Part shown: positions 19,195-26,304 of the stretch, in pieces
How the letters are laid out: each line of letters begins with the position of its first letter
Position numbering within the stretch: position 1 is the stretch's first letter
Source of the DNA: Parabacteroides sp. 52
GTDB lineage: Bacteria; Bacteroidota; Bacteroidia; Bacteroidales; Tannerellaceae
DNA: 55,379 nucleotides
Direction: 5' to 3'
NCBI RefSeq assembly: GCF_010500925.1
Contig: NZ_QVMG01000015.1
Location: 1-55,379 of the forward strand
Made by a program: the position numbers and the translations under genes
The notes under the pieces: model-generated
What the model was told of the DNA's origin: nothing
Database searches by the model: none
Seen by the model: the letters and a program-made list of their open reading frames with translations, nothing else

Positions 19195-20382
19195 ATGAAG
19201 AAGTTTCTCGCTATCTCTACGATGATAGCCTGCTCGCTCACAACAGTTGGAGCACAAGAAAATAACGGGTATGTATTTACCCCTGTAAAAGAACTCAAAA
19301 TCACTCCCGTTCAAAATCAAAATCGTTCCGGAACATGTTGGTGTTTTTCCACCTTGGGATTTATCGAATCGGAACTGATCCGCATGGGAAAAGGCGAACA
19401 CAACCTGTCGGAAATGTTTGTGGTAAACCATACTTACAGAGATAAAGCAGAAAAGTATGTCCGTTTACACGGCAATATGGAATTTGCACAAGGAGGAGCC
19501 TTTGATGATGTTATCTACGCTATCAAACATTACGGTATCGTTCCCGAATCGGTTATGCCCGGCCTGGAGTATGGAGAAGACATTCATGTGCACGGCGAAA
19601 TGGATGCTGCCATGAGAGGTTACGTGGATGCTATCATCAAAAACAAAAACAGTAAATTATCTACTTCCTGGAAAAAAGGATTTGCCGGTATAGCAGATGC
19701 TTACCTGGGTGCTTTGCCTACGACTTTCAATTATGAAGGAAAAGAATATACACCGCTTAGTTTTGCCAAAGAATTAGGAATCAATGCCGACGACTATGTG
19801 TCGTTGACTTCTTACAGCCATCATCCTTTCTATTCGGTTTTCCCGATCGAAGTACAGGATAACTGGCGCTGGTCTGGTTCGTACAACTTGCCGATCGACG
19901 AACTCATGGAAGTGTTTGACAATGCCATCCACACAGGATATACCATTGCCTGGGCTTCTGACGTGAGTGAAATCGGATTCACACGCAACGGTGTAGGTGT
20001 TGCTCCCGATATCAAAGCAATTGAAACAGCTGGTTCCGACCAGGATCATTGGGTAGGACTGAGTGCTACCGAAAAGAATGCAGAGATTCGCAAACGGGTT
20101 GAACAACCGGGTGTACAGGAAGTAACTGTTACACAAGAAATGCGTCAGGAGGCTTTCGATAACTACCAGACAACGGACGATCACGGTATGCAGATCTTTG
20201 GTATTGCCAAAGACCAAAACGGAAAGAAATTTTATATGGTGAAAAATTCATGGGGCACAGACAGTAAATACCAGGGTATATGGTATGTATCCGAAACTTT
20301 TGCCAAATACAAAACAATGGATATCATCGTACACAAAGATGCTTTACCCAAAGCTATCAAAAATAAATTGGGTATCAAATAA
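19195..20382 (+). CDS. Secreted C1-family cysteine peptidase (aminopeptidase C / bleomycin hydrolase-like)
   Basis: The 395-residue protein starts at ATG 19195 with signal peptide MKKFLAISTMIACSLTTVGA. The papain-type triad is visible: Cys in RSGTCWCFS, His in DDHGMQIFG and Asn in VKNSWGTD. This fits bacterial PepC/BlmH-type peptidases, but with export to the envelope. The frame runs back to 18811, but that part is antisense to proC. A -7-like TATATTTG is at 19157-19164. It is followed by a terminator. Confidence 0.88.
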   Translation: MKKFLAISTMIACSLTTVGAQENNGYVFTPVKELKITPVQNQNRSGTCWCFSTLGFIESELIRMGKGEHNLSEMFVVNHTYRDKAEKYVRLHGNMEFAQGGAFDDVIYAIKHYGIVPESVMPGLEYGEDIHVHGEMDAAMRGYVDAIIKNKNSKLSTSWKKGFAGIADAYLGALPTTFNYEGKEYTPLSFAKELGINADDYVSLTSYSHHPFYSVFPIEVQDNWRWSGSYNLPIDELMEVFDNAIHTGYTIAWASDVSEIGFTRNGVGVAPDIKAIETAGSDQDHWVGLSATEKNAEIRKRVEQPGVQEVTVTQEMRQEAFDNYQTTDDHGMQIFGIAKDQNGKKFYMVKNSWGTDSKYQGIWYVSETFAKYKTMDIIVHKDALPKAIKNKLGIK

Positions 20383-20410
20383 AGCAACCTGAAAGGGTAT
20401 ACAAAAGAAG

Positions 20411-20442
20411 AAAAGGCGGAATCCCATCAGATCCCGCCTTTT
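20411..20442. terminator. Terminator between the C1 peptidase and NlpE-like genes
   Basis: Stem AAAAGGCGG/CCGCCTTTT is extended by ATC/GAT. It lies between convergent genes and is usable in both directions. Confidence 0.8.
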
Positions 20443-20464
20443 CTGTTTTCAATACAAGAACAAA

Positions 20465-20992
20465 TCATTTCACAAGTTTCAGCGTATAGTTAAGGTCAGA
20501 GTCTATTCGCGCCATTTCTTCATTCAAAAATAGTAAGTCTCCCTCTTCCAAAAGAAGAAAAGCAATTTCTTTTCCTCCATCATTGGGGAATAATTTATAA
20601 ACGATTGCCTGTTCATCCCCGGGAATGCCTCTTTGTATTTTACGTTTTCCATACGTTGAAAAAGGCTTATCCTGCCCGTCTTCGGCATCCAGATAAGTCA
20701 TCTTCAGATTAAAAACACCGTCTTCACTGTCTTGTTGGAAGTACAAAGTCAAATCATATGCAATACCCGGCACGTCTGCCCCGGGAAGCAAACCATTATA
20801 CCTTCTCTCTATCACGGCTCCTTTGCCTTCTTCTATCGGCAACGAATCACGCATATTCACTACCTTTTCAGGTGTTTCAGAAACAACAATCGTTTCTTCT
20901 TCTACCATAGAGGGGACCTCCTTCTTGGCTTGTTTATTACTACAAGCAACCAGCAAAACAAGGGCTAATAAGCCCATTACATACTTTTTCAT
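20465..20992 (-). CDS. NlpE-like lipoprotein lacking the CxxC motif
   Basis: The 175-residue protein has a lipoprotein signal with lipobox Cys17 (LLVAC). Residues 65-77 (YNGLLPGADVPGI) align with the NlpE N-terminal motif, which normally reads LPCADCPGI. Both cysteines are replaced, by Gly and Val. The rest keeps an NlpE-like order: a strand-rich LTLYF segment, a YGKRKIQRG segment, and an FLNEEMARID segment where NlpE has a 'ldxxG' element. NlpE senses envelope or copper stress in E. coli; without the CxxC, copper binding there is unlikely. Confidence 0.65.
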   Translation of the reverse strand: MKKYVMGLLALVLLVACSNKQAKKEVPSMVEEETIVVSETPEKVVNMRDSLPIEEGKGAVIERRYNGLLPGADVPGIAYDLTLYFQQDSEDGVFNLKMTYLDAEDGQDKPFSTYGKRKIQRGIPGDEQAIVYKLFPNDGGKEIAFLLLEEGDLLFLNEEMARIDSDLNYTLKLVK

Positions 20993-21114
20993 TTTATTAT
21001 TCTATTTGGGTTTCACCTTGCACATAGAACAACATACCACCTAGTAATTGTTTTGAAAAACCATCACTTTGTGAATCAATACATAAATTGCCGTATGAAA
21101 AAAGTGTATCGTTT

Positions 21115-22224
21115 TTATCTTAGATTAAAGCCCAGGCGCCCTAACAAAACGGCTTCTTCAGGCAATGCGTTCAAGACAGTATATGCCTTAAACTCACGGG
21201 GATAATTATAGTTTTTACGGAATAATTCGAAGTCCTCCTTCTCCTGACGCAAAGAAAGGTCTACGGGCAACGGATTGAAACAGGATAAAATGGCCTGTTC
21301 CACCCGGTTCGTCGGGAAGGCAGAAAGATCAATGAATGGGTTGGCGGGAGCTTCCGGCTGCACCTGCCCTATCCGGTCAATGGGTATTTGAAAGAAGCGA
21401 CTGATCTCTTCCAGGCAGATACGCGTAGCATTCGCCTTTCCATCTGCCGAAAAACCGGCAATATGAGGGGTCGCTATAGCCGTTTGCGCCAATAACTCAG
21501 CCGATATATGCGGTTCGTTTTCCCAACAATCAAGGATTAACTGATTTATCTTCCCCTTTTCCAAGCCATACAGCAGAGCGGAGGTGTCATGAACAGCTCC
21601 CCGGCAACTGTTGATCAACCAGGGCTTCTTTTCTAATCGCTGCACAAAAGGAGTATCGAGTAAATGATAAGTTGGGTGTTTCCCCTCCCGGTTTAATGGG
21701 GTATGAAAAGTGATTATATCGGCTTCCCGCGCCAGCGTATCGAGAGAGACAAAACCGTCTCCGCCCTCTTTTTCCGCACGCGGAGGATCATTGCACAATA
21801 TCCGCATGCCATAAGCCGTACAAAGCGCTTCTACTTCCCGGCCCACATGGCCTAGTCCGACAATACCCAGGGTTTTGTTTGTCAAAGGTTCGTTTGTGCG
21901 CAAAGAAAGAGTGACCAGACAGGCTAAAACATATTCGCCAACCGAACGGGCATTACATCCCGGAGCATTCTTCCAACTTATACCGGCAGCCTCACAGTAG
22001 CGGGTGTCAATATGATCAAAACCGATGGTCGCTGTTGTGATTAATTTGACACGGCTTCCTTCCAGAATAGAAGGTGTGCATTTATCTATACTGCGCACAA
22101 TCAACACATCGGCATTCTGCACGGCTTCCGCAGTAAACTGACTGGAAGGTATATAGCGAACCTCACCTAAAGGTTCAATCACTCCCTTCAAGAAAGGGAT
22201 GGTATTGTCTGCCACAATAATCAT
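21115..22224 (-). CDS. pdxB: 4-phosphoerythronate dehydrogenase
   Basis: This 369-residue D-2-hydroxyacid dehydrogenase oxidises 4-phosphoerythronate in vitamin B6 synthesis. It starts MIIVADNTIPFLKGVIEPLG at 22224; the 26 residues before it, up to 22302, lie in the promoter zone. The NAD fold has GIVGLGHVGREV, catalytic residues lie in NSCRGAVHD, LDCWENEPH and TPHIAGFSADGK, and the C-terminal region is PdxB-type. It lies upstream of the NlpE-like gene on the same strand, with a 122-bp gap. Confidence 0.92.
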   Translation of the reverse strand: MIIVADNTIPFLKGVIEPLGEVRYIPSSQFTAEAVQNADVLIVRSIDKCTPSILEGSRVKLITTATIGFDHIDTRYCEAAGISWKNAPGCNARSVGEYVLACLVTLSLRTNEPLTNKTLGIVGLGHVGREVEALCTAYGMRILCNDPPRAEKEGGDGFVSLDTLAREADIITFHTPLNREGKHPTYHLLDTPFVQRLEKKPWLINSCRGAVHDTSALLYGLEKGKINQLILDCWENEPHISAELLAQTAIATPHIAGFSADGKANATRICLEEISRFFQIPIDRIGQVQPEAPANPFIDLSAFPTNRVEQAILSCFNPLPVDLSLRQEKEDFELFRKNYNYPREFKAYTVLNALPEEAVLLGRLGFNLR

Positions 22225-22310
22225 AATCGTCTTTGCTTCGGCTTGTTTTTTCGTGTGTAAAGGTAGAGAGATTCCATGAAAAGAGAGAGGAAACCGGAAC
22301 AAAAAGCCTA

Positions 22311-22332
22311 TTTGTCTAATTTTTTAGTCAAA
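22311..22332. promoter_or_regulatory. Distal BlaI-type operator (O1)
   Basis: Arms TTTGTCTAA and TTAGTCAAA around TTTT form a 22-bp dyad with one mismatched pair. The core, 22314-22329, resembles the second dyad 39 bp downstream. It also lies close to the divergent pdxB start. Confidence 0.6.
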
Positions 22333-22346
22333 TAAATGATAAAATA

Positions 22347-22377
22347 TTTGCCGACTAACTTTTTAGTCATATATTTG
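22347..22377 (+). promoter_or_regulatory. Consensus Bacteroidetes promoter of the blaI-like/M56 operon
   Basis: TTTG at 22347-22350 and TATATTTG at 22370-22377 are exactly 19 bp apart. This is a perfect match to the -33/-7 consensus. The start codon is 31 bp downstream. Confidence 0.85.
22353..22368. promoter_or_regulatory. Proximal BlaI-type operator (O2) inside the promoter spacer
   Basis: GACTAACTTTTTAGTC has perfect 6-bp arms and a 4-bp centre. It lies exactly between the -33 and -7 boxes, so a bound repressor would block RNA polymerase. BlaI/MecI repressors bind related GACTA/TAGTC-type dyads, so autoregulation by the first gene of the operon is likely. Confidence 0.75.
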
Positions 22378-22407
22378 CACCGGTACATAACAATAAGAAA
22401 GGATAAA

Positions 22408-22785
22408 ATGATGCAACTCACCAAAGCAGAAGAACAGGTCATGCAATATTTATGGAAACTGGGAGAAGCTCCGGTACAAGAGGTACGTGAATGTTTTGAG
22501 GATCCGAAACCCTCGCGCACCACTGTGTCTACGATTATTCGTATTTTGGAAAGCAAGGGATTTGTCGACCACAAGGCCAGTGGACGCGGATTCACCTATT
22601 ACCCTCTCATAGCCAAAGCCGATTATTCCAAAGATCAGCTTTTTGGTATGTTGAAAGATTATTTTAATAATTCTTTTTCTTCTATGACTTCTTTTTTCGC
22701 CAAGGAATCCAATCTGAGTGTTCAGGAAATGGAAGCCTTACTGGAAGAAGTTAAACGGGAAATCAAAGAGAGTCAAACCAAATAA
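22408..22785 (+). CDS. BlaI/MecI/CopY-family transcriptional repressor
   Basis: The 125-residue protein starts MMQLTKAEEQVMQYLWKLGE, the typical BlaI winged-helix opening, followed by VQEVRE, SRTTVSTIIRILESKGFV (recognition helix and turn) and a C-terminal dimer part. ATG 22408 and ATG 22411 are both usable; the longer frame to 22336 would run through the promoter. Its partner, the M56 peptidase gene, starts 10 bp downstream, as in bla/mec systems where the peptidase triggers repressor cleavage. Confidence 0.92.
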   Translation: MMQLTKAEEQVMQYLWKLGEAPVQEVRECFEDPKPSRTTVSTIIRILESKGFVDHKASGRGFTYYPLIAKADYSKDQLFGMLKDYFNNSFSSMTSFFAKESNLSVQEMEALLEEVKREIKESQTK

Positions 22786-22794
22786 TCGTGAGGT

Positions 22795-24240
22795 ATGGAA
22801 ACGTTCGGAATATATAGTCTGAAAGTAGGTCTTATACTTCTCGTATTCGGGAGTATTTATCAATGCTGTTTACGCCGGGAAAGTTTTCACCGCTTCAATC
22901 GCTTCTTCCTGTTGACAGGTATTATGGCTGCGCTGTTTCTTCCTCTGATAGATGTACATTATCCGGTGGAAGAGATGGCTCCTTCTCTTTCTGTTGTGCC
23001 TTCTGTCCTTCCCCTCTCCTCTCCTTCTTATGTACCGGAGACGGTGAGTGAAAAGACAGATAACCCTTTCTTATTCAATGATCTCCTATGGGTTATCTAT
23101 TTCCTGGGAGTAAGTGTTCTACTGATATACCGGTTCATCGGCTTATCGCGGTTGTATGCGGTTATTCGTACCTATGGTTATCAGAAACTCAACAACTATC
23201 ATTTGGTAAAATCACCGGCATTTGATGCTTCTTTTTCTTTCTTTCGTTTCCTCTTCCTTCCGGATACCTTGATCCAGGCTAATGAAGAAGAGATGATTGT
23301 CAAACATGAAGAAGCACATATCCGACAATGTCATTGGTTTGATCTGTTACTGACCAATATATTGCAGATCGTCTGGTGGTTTAATCCTTTTGTATGGTTT
23401 TATGAAAAAGCTGTGCGGGAAAATCATGAATATTTGGCCGACAATGCCGTCCTGAACAAATACAACAGGGCCGATTACCTGTCTGTGATGGTCAATCTAT
23501 GGCTAAAAACCCCTGTTTTTCCGCTGGTAAACTCATTCAGTTATTCAAACCAATTAAAACGTATAAAGATGATGAATAAAAATAATTCCCATCCATTAAA
23601 GAAATTATTTGCTTTATTGATACTGCCTGCACTGGCTCTCTTCTTCTGGGCCTTTGCCGAACCGGAATATACCGTGACTCACGCCGAAACTTCGTTACAG
23701 AAAAAGACTTCTCCTGTCTCTCTAACGATAACACCAGAAAAAGACACGCTGACGAATAGTGTCGTAATTGGAGGTAAAAAGATGAAATTACACAAACCTC
23801 TGCTTGTGGTGGATGGAAAAGAAGTATCTCATTCCTTCCAAGATATCAAAGCAGAAGAGATCGCCTCCCTTTCCGTACTGAAAGAACATCTTGCCACCCA
23901 CTTATATGGAGAGAAAGCGGCTAACGGAGTCATCTTAATTACCACCAAAAAGGGAGAACAATCCCCCTCTGAGGAACTAACAGCCATTCTGGAGAAAATG
24001 GATGAGTCCTTAATCAAAATCCAGGGTAAAGTAACAAGTGAATCGGGAGAGAAAATAATTGGCGCCAACGTAGTAACCAAAGATTCGCCCCGAGGGACTG
24101 TTACCGATCTGGATGGCAACTTCATACTGCATGTCGAACCCAATGCAATTATTGAGGTAAGCCATATCGGTTACCAAAAGTCTCCCTTCAAAGTGGAAGA
24201 AAACAAACAGAAATATACGATTCAGTTAAAAGCCAAATGA
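22795..24240 (+). CDS. BlaR1-like M56 membrane metallopeptidase with TonB-plug-like and carboxypeptidase-regulatory C-terminal modules
   Basis: The 481-residue protein has membrane helices near 8-25, 33-52, 95-117 and 265-285. The zinc motif HEEAH is at 171-175, with a likely third ligand in HEYLAD at 211-216, so the peptidase side is intact. The outer part has no penicillin-binding sensor. It has instead a segment like the plug start of SusC-type receptors (about 325-385; LYGEKAANGVILITTKKG), then a CarboxypepD_reg-like beta domain (about 405-481; IQGKVTSESGEKIIGANV). It probably senses an envelope signal and inactivates the repressor encoded just upstream. Confidence 0.9.
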   Translation: METFGIYSLKVGLILLVFGSIYQCCLRRESFHRFNRFFLLTGIMAALFLPLIDVHYPVEEMAPSLSVVPSVLPLSSPSYVPETVSEKTDNPFLFNDLLWVIYFLGVSVLLIYRFIGLSRLYAVIRTYGYQKLNNYHLVKSPAFDASFSFFRFLFLPDTLIQANEEEMIVKHEEAHIRQCHWFDLLLTNILQIVWWFNPFVWFYEKAVRENHEYLADNAVLNKYNRADYLSVMVNLWLKTPVFPLVNSFSYSNQLKRIKMMNKNNSHPLKKLFALLILPALALFFWAFAEPEYTVTHAETSLQKKTSPVSLTITPEKDTLTNSVVIGGKKMKLHKPLLVVDGKEVSHSFQDIKAEEIASLSVLKEHLATHLYGEKAANGVILITTKKGEQSPSEELTAILEKMDESLIKIQGKVTSESGEKIIGANVVTKDSPRGTVTDLDGNFILHVEPNAIIEVSHIGYQKSPFKVEENKQKYTIQLKAK

Positions 24241-24242
24241 AC

Positions 24243-24288
24243 AAAAGGGCTGTCCAACTTTACTTTTTGGACAGCCCTTTCTTCTTTT
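24243..24288 (+). terminator. Terminator of the blaI-like/M56 operon
   Basis: Stem AGGGCTGTCCAA/TTGGACAGCCCT has a 9-nt loop, followed by TTCTTCTTTT. It may also act for the convergent XRE gene. Confidence 0.9.
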
Positions 24289-24302
24289 ATTCCGTTTCCT
24301 TT

Positions 24303-24512
24303 TCAATCTTCTTCTTTATATTCCAAAATATCCCCGGGTTGGCAATTCAGTTCTTTGCATATCGCCTCAAGCGTTGAGAAACGAATCGCTTTGGCTTTTC
24401 CCGTTTTAAGTATCGATAAATTGGCAGGCGTGATATCAATCCGCTCGGCTAAATCCATCAACTGGATCTTACGTTTAGCCATCATTACATCTAAGTTCAC
24501 AATAATTGCCAT
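24303..24512 (-). CDS. XRE-family helix-turn-helix regulator (YozG-like)
   Basis: The 69-residue protein is a single HTH domain: IVNLDVMMAKRKIQLMDLAE, then IDITPANLSILKTGKAKAIR as the helix-turn-helix, and FSTLEAICKELNCQPGDILEY. It resembles B. subtilis YozG-type regulators, which neighbour DUF2975 membrane proteins. It is the last gene of a minus-strand operon, 7 bp after the CPBP gene, and probably controls this operon through the dyads at 26109-26178. Confidence 0.9.
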   Translation of the reverse strand: MAIIVNLDVMMAKRKIQLMDLAERIDITPANLSILKTGKAKAIRFSTLEAICKELNCQPGDILEYKEED

Positions 24513-24519
24513 ATGCTAT

Positions 24520-25359
24520 TTAATATTTTTCTTCCTGTACGGACTCTGAGGCCTCCGGTTGAGTTAGTTCGGCTACCTGAGGTACAGGCCAGTCCACTGC
24601 TTTCATCTTTTTTATCACCACAAGAGAGAGGATAAAGAGAATTGCAGCTCCTGAAATCCAATACCAATAAGCAGTAGGTCCGGTCAGATCTACCAGGTAT
24701 TTCGCATCCGGGTAATACCGCATCAGGAATACGGAGGCTCCGTTATTAAGTATATGTATAAGGATTACGGGCAATAAACTTCCGGTCTTATAATAAATCC
24801 ATCCCAAAAGGAGTCCGATAAAAAAGGCATTTACCACCTGGGCCGGATTGCCATGAACAAGCCCAAAGATAAGGGCAGATACAAAAATCGCCTGTGCCGG
24901 AGACAGCTTTTGCATGAATAGACGCATAAACGTCCCACGGAAAAGTAATTCCTCCATAATCGGCCCTACAATTACCACAGCCAATATACCAAACAGGTTC
25001 CCACTCATATCTATAAACATATCTTCTAATAGATTCGGAAGCGGCACATAGGTTGCAAACACATCATACAGTATGTTATAAGAGAGAACCAAAGCCAGGC
25101 ATAACAAAATCATTTTGACAGGAGAAGCCATCTCCCAGGTTTGTTTATCCGTATTAAAATAGTGTTTTTTATACAAATACAAGCTTAGAAGGATAGCCGA
25201 AAGAAGAGTACCTATGGCCATGCCTGTCATAGATATAGCCCCCCCGGGTTCACCCCCTTTCGCCATACTATTTATAACGGAATAGATTGCAATCGGGAAC
25301 ATTACACAAATCTGTATTGCGAAATAGATCAATAACAGTTTTATTGTTGTTTTTACCAT
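24520..25359 (-). CDS. CPBP-family intramembrane metalloprotease
   Basis: The 279-residue membrane protein has about eight hydrophobic helices and the ABI/CPBP motifs: EELLFRG (in GPIMEELLFRGTFMR), FGLVHGN and a later HILNN. These residues form the metal active site in Rce1-like proteases. Bacterial members are often tied to bacteriocin immunity or processing; the substrate here is unknown. It sits between the DUF2975 gene and the XRE gene. Confidence 0.9.
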   Translation of the reverse strand: MVKTTIKLLLIYFAIQICVMFPIAIYSVINSMAKGGEPGGAISMTGMAIGTLLSAILLSLYLYKKHYFNTDKQTWEMASPVKMILLCLALVLSYNILYDVFATYVPLPNLLEDMFIDMSGNLFGILAVVIVGPIMEELLFRGTFMRLFMQKLSPAQAIFVSALIFGLVHGNPAQVVNAFFIGLLLGWIYYKTGSLLPVILIHILNNGASVFLMRYYPDAKYLVDLTGPTAYWYWISGAAILFILSLVVIKKMKAVDWPVPQVAELTQPEASESVQEEKY

Positions 25360-25429
25360 GATAATTATTTTTTATATTGTTAATTTTTATTTTTTACACC
25401 TCTCTCTTTATTCGAAAGTTTCTACACAC

Positions 25430-26074
25430 TTATATTGTCAGATCCTGTTCCTCTTTCAATTTTAAACCCACCGAGAAAATCTCTGCCACCAGGAAAGATA
25501 CCAAGCCCAGGATCAACGTACTCGCTTTAATAATACTGCCGTTACTGATTACATAATCCGGAATTTGAATGGCTTCCATCGCCTGCTGATAATAAAAATA
25601 CTCTATACAGACATTTACGATAAACAGCGTGATGAAACCTCCTCCGATTTCCCGTAACCGGGTTACATTGACCCATTCAAAAATGATCGACTTATTCACT
25701 GCCAGAATCAGCTTGATAAAACAAACCACGATAAGGAAAAAGGCCGCTATCAAAAGTAATACACCAAGGAATACCCAAAACATATTTAACGGACGGGAAA
25801 GGCTTGCTGGTGCCAAAACCACTGTTTCCATAGTCCTTGCCGGAAGCCAGCTTTCGCTTTTCTGATTATACACCGAATCCGTCATCTGCGCATAGTCTGT
25901 CGGAACAAGTGTCAGATAATAAAGATCAGTATCCACAACTCCCGTTACTCCCTCTTTATAACCTCGCATGAAACTATCTTTCGAATCACCGAATTCTTCG
26001 ACAAAAAAGGCGGTAAGATGAAGTCCAAAAGCACATATAATCAGTAGTGTAATTAAATTAAAACGTTTCTTCAT
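25430..26074 (-). CDS. DUF2975 domain membrane protein
   Basis: The 214-residue protein has about four membrane helices: about 5-25, 95-120, 145-165 and 185-205. A soluble loop follows the first helix. It fits DUF2975, whose members (B. subtilis YoaS type) are paired with a YozG-like XRE regulator, as here. It is the first gene of the operon DUF2975-CPBP-XRE. Function is unknown; pairing with a CPBP protease suggests envelope stress or peptide defence. Confidence 0.8.
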   Translation of the reverse strand: MKKRFNLITLLIICAFGLHLTAFFVEEFGDSKDSFMRGYKEGVTGVVDTDLYYLTLVPTDYAQMTDSVYNQKSESWLPARTMETVVLAPASLSRPLNMFWVFLGVLLLIAAFFLIVVCFIKLILAVNKSIIFEWVNVTRLREIGGGFITLFIVNVCIEYFYYQQAMEAIQIPDYVISNGSIIKASTLILGLVSFLVAEIFSVGLKLKEEQDLTI

Positions 26075-26108
26075 AACTTCTATTTTTAATTGTTTTTCAA
26101 ATATTATT

Positions 26109-26123
26109 TATCGTTTTTCGATA
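26109..26123. promoter_or_regulatory. Dyad TATCGTTTTTCGATA, copy 1
   Basis: Perfect 5-bp arms TATCG/CGATA surround T5. It lies 35 bp upstream of the DUF2975 start and is identical to the copy at 26164-26178. It is a likely operator for the operon's XRE regulator. Confidence 0.6.
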
Positions 26124-26163
26124 CGCAAAGAAATACATAGTTTTTGAATTCCGCAAGTATTTT

Positions 26164-26178
26164 TATCGTTTTTCGATA
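26164..26178. promoter_or_regulatory. Dyad TATCGTTTTTCGATA, copy 2
   Basis: This is an exact copy of the dyad at 26109, 55 bp away start to start. It lies between the divergent DUF2975 and tolC genes, so it might influence both. Confidence 0.6.
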
Positions 26179-26203
26179 ATTATTTTCTGTTAAAAGCGGA
26201 CAC

Positions 26204-26223
26204 AGTGTTCGTTTCCGAACACT
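26204..26223. promoter_or_regulatory. Activator-type palindrome upstream of the sigma-54 promoter
   Basis: AGTGTTCG and CGAACACT are perfect 8-bp arms around TTTC. The centre is about 54 bp upstream of the GG of the sigma-54 promoter. It is the likely binding site of the Fis-type HTH of the response regulator encoded downstream (inference). Confidence 0.65.
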
Positions 26224-26265
26224 TTAAACCAATCAACAACGCAGTAAATCAGACAAATAAGTCTT

Positions 26266-26281
26266 TGGCATAGGTTTTGCC
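26266..26281 (+). promoter_or_regulatory. Sigma-54 promoter of tolC operon
   Basis: TGGCATAGGTTTTGCC has the invariant GG (26267-26268) and GC (26279-26280) with exactly 10 bp between them, matching the sigma-54 -24/-12 consensus. The tolC start is 24 bp downstream, giving a short leader. Confidence 0.8.
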
Positions 26282-26304
26282 AACCATTGAAAAAAAGCAT
26301 TACA

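Noticed and set aside
19080..19304. N-terminal extension of ProC
   Set aside because: The Rossmann motif starts at the ATG at 19079; upstream codons overlap the divergent promoter and pepC-like gene.
22408..24240. Beta-lactam resistance regulator pair
   Set aside because: The M56 protein lacks a penicillin-binding sensor and no beta-lactamase gene is nearby; it is a BlaI/BlaR1-like layout with another signal.
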